DNA of 64,000 bases. It comes from Candidatus Rifleibacteriota bacterium. Lineage in GTDB: Bacteria > Muiribacteriota > Ozemobacteria > Ozemobacterales > Ozemobacteraceae. Position numbers and translations under genes: made by a program. The notes below the pieces were generated by a model. It was not told where the DNA came from and searched no databases. It was given only the letters and a program-made list of their open reading frames with translations. Positions within the stretch are counted from its first letter, which is position 1. Each line of letters begins with the position of its first letter. Positions 63,821 through 64,000 of this stretch are shown one piece after another. The DNA lies in contig JADFXM010000002.1 of assembly GCA_015233565.1 (NCBI GenBank), positions 1 through 64,000 of the forward strand, in the 5' to 3' direction.

Positions 63821-64000
63821 TCAGTGCCATCTATGGGGAACAGGATTATTTATATGTACTGGATTGTCTATATGTACTGGATTATCTATGTGCACGGGAT
63901 TGTCCGGAACCTTAGGAATTTCAATATTGAAGCCCGGGGGATTAACTTTCTGAGATTTGAAAAGATTCACGATTAAATCCTTACCATCTTTAACTTTATC
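63821..64000 (-). CDS. C-terminal end of a protein with NPVHID repeats (partial)
   Basis: The minus-strand frame is open from the right edge to the TGA at 63821-63823, 59 residues. It contains a short tandem repeat (DNPVHIDNPVHIDNPVHI) made by an 18-base DNA unit, ending NNPVPHRWH. A terminator follows 28 bases downstream, which supports a true gene end. Function cannot be told from the tail; low-complexity C-termini like this occur in surface or RNA-binding proteins. Confidence 0.6.
   Translation of the reverse strand, partial: DKVKDGKDLIVNLFKSQKVNPPGFNIEIPKVPDNPVHIDNPVHIDNPVHINNPVPHRWH
63845..63900. repeat. 18-base tandem repeat, about three copies
   Basis: GGATTATTTATATGTACT, GGATTGTCTATATGTACT and GGATTATCTATGTGCACG follow each other, then a partial unit GGATTGTC. 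In the minus-strand gene they encode the NPVHID repeat, so unit number may vary between strains without shifting frame. Confidence 0.75.

Noticed and set aside
63782..63976. Plus-strand frame with YMYWIVYMYW repeats
   Set aside because: It is antisense to the NPVHID-repeat gene, which has a proper stop and terminator.
1..64000. CRISPR array
   Set aside because: No regularly spaced repeats of 25-40 bases and no cas genes; the only tandem repeats are 9- and 18-base units inside genes and the 135-base pair.

Overview
The window comes from an uncultivated-looking, AT-leaning (roughly 40-45% G+C by eye) Gram-negative-type bacterium. A Tat substrate, secreted and membrane-anchored beta-propellers and a LolD/YbbA-type ABC exporter point to a two-membrane, probably anaerobic cell. 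I see no rRNA or complete tRNA. A Riflebacteria-, Planctomycete- or Omnitrophica-like lineage would fit, but this is a guess and nothing here proves it. The standard genetic code is used, and many neighbouring genes share 4-base ATGA stop/start overlaps.

Layout. (1) 1-18.2 kb is a packed defence island: a transposase tail, an N-terminally cut ParB-like gene, a membrane plus GAF-like protein with a tiny partner, a methyltransferase-like/reverse-transcriptase operon, a five-gene type I restriction locus (hsdM, DUF1016/YhcG nuclease, hsdS, RhuM-like, hsdR), an orphan RelB-type antitoxin, a DUF6908 gene and an IetAS-like AAA ATPase/subtilase pair. hsdS and the subtilase each carry one frameshift. 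(2) 18.4-23.7 kb holds a TOTE-type primase-helicase-nuclease and an AbiE toxin-antitoxin pair. It is bracketed by two sequences that look like the 3' end of a tmRNA/tRNA followed by a terminator. A third copy lies at 63.74 kb, so the region looks like stacked integrations at one attachment site. (3) 23.7-27.3 kb has a SWIM zinc-finger protein and a secreted protein. (4) 27.9-45.8 kb is the most interesting block. It encodes a ferredoxin, a radical SAM enzyme, a DUF116-polyprenyl synthase fusion, a small alpha/alpha-toroid protein, a class II terpene cyclase with an intact DxDD motif, three PQQ-type beta-propellers, a Tat-exported polyferredoxin, a NapH-like membrane iron-sulfur protein, a NuoE-NuoF fusion and a NuoG-like protein. 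(5) 45.8-51.3 kb runs convergently: a fourth propeller, a large FtsX-type permease and its ATPase. (6) 51.3-64 kb has a stop-interrupted TIR/deoxyribosyltransferase-like gene, a 1393-residue SNF2 helicase, a degraded DUF1566 gene, a membrane protein, a rearranged multi-module UvrA and, at the right edge, the tail of a protein with NPVHID repeats.

How the pieces may work together (inference). In block 4, isoprenoid chain building and cyclisation sit in one locus with a complete route for electrons: NADH to NuoEF/G-like proteins, to a membrane [4Fe-4S] protein, to an exported polyferredoxin, near propellers outside the membrane. The ABC exporter next door could move the product or a lipoprotein. 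I know of no named system with this composition.

Two families of small non-coding repeats with inverted ends are scattered through 26-63.5 kb. One is about 217 bp with ATACCAAT ends. The other is about 135 bp with TGTCGAAAAATC ends. The second family has apparently inserted into the 5' end of the NapH-like gene. Several genes are broken (hsdS, the subtilase, the TIR-like gene, uvrA, the DUF1566 gene). Either the region is decaying or the assembly has indel errors; the raw reads would decide.
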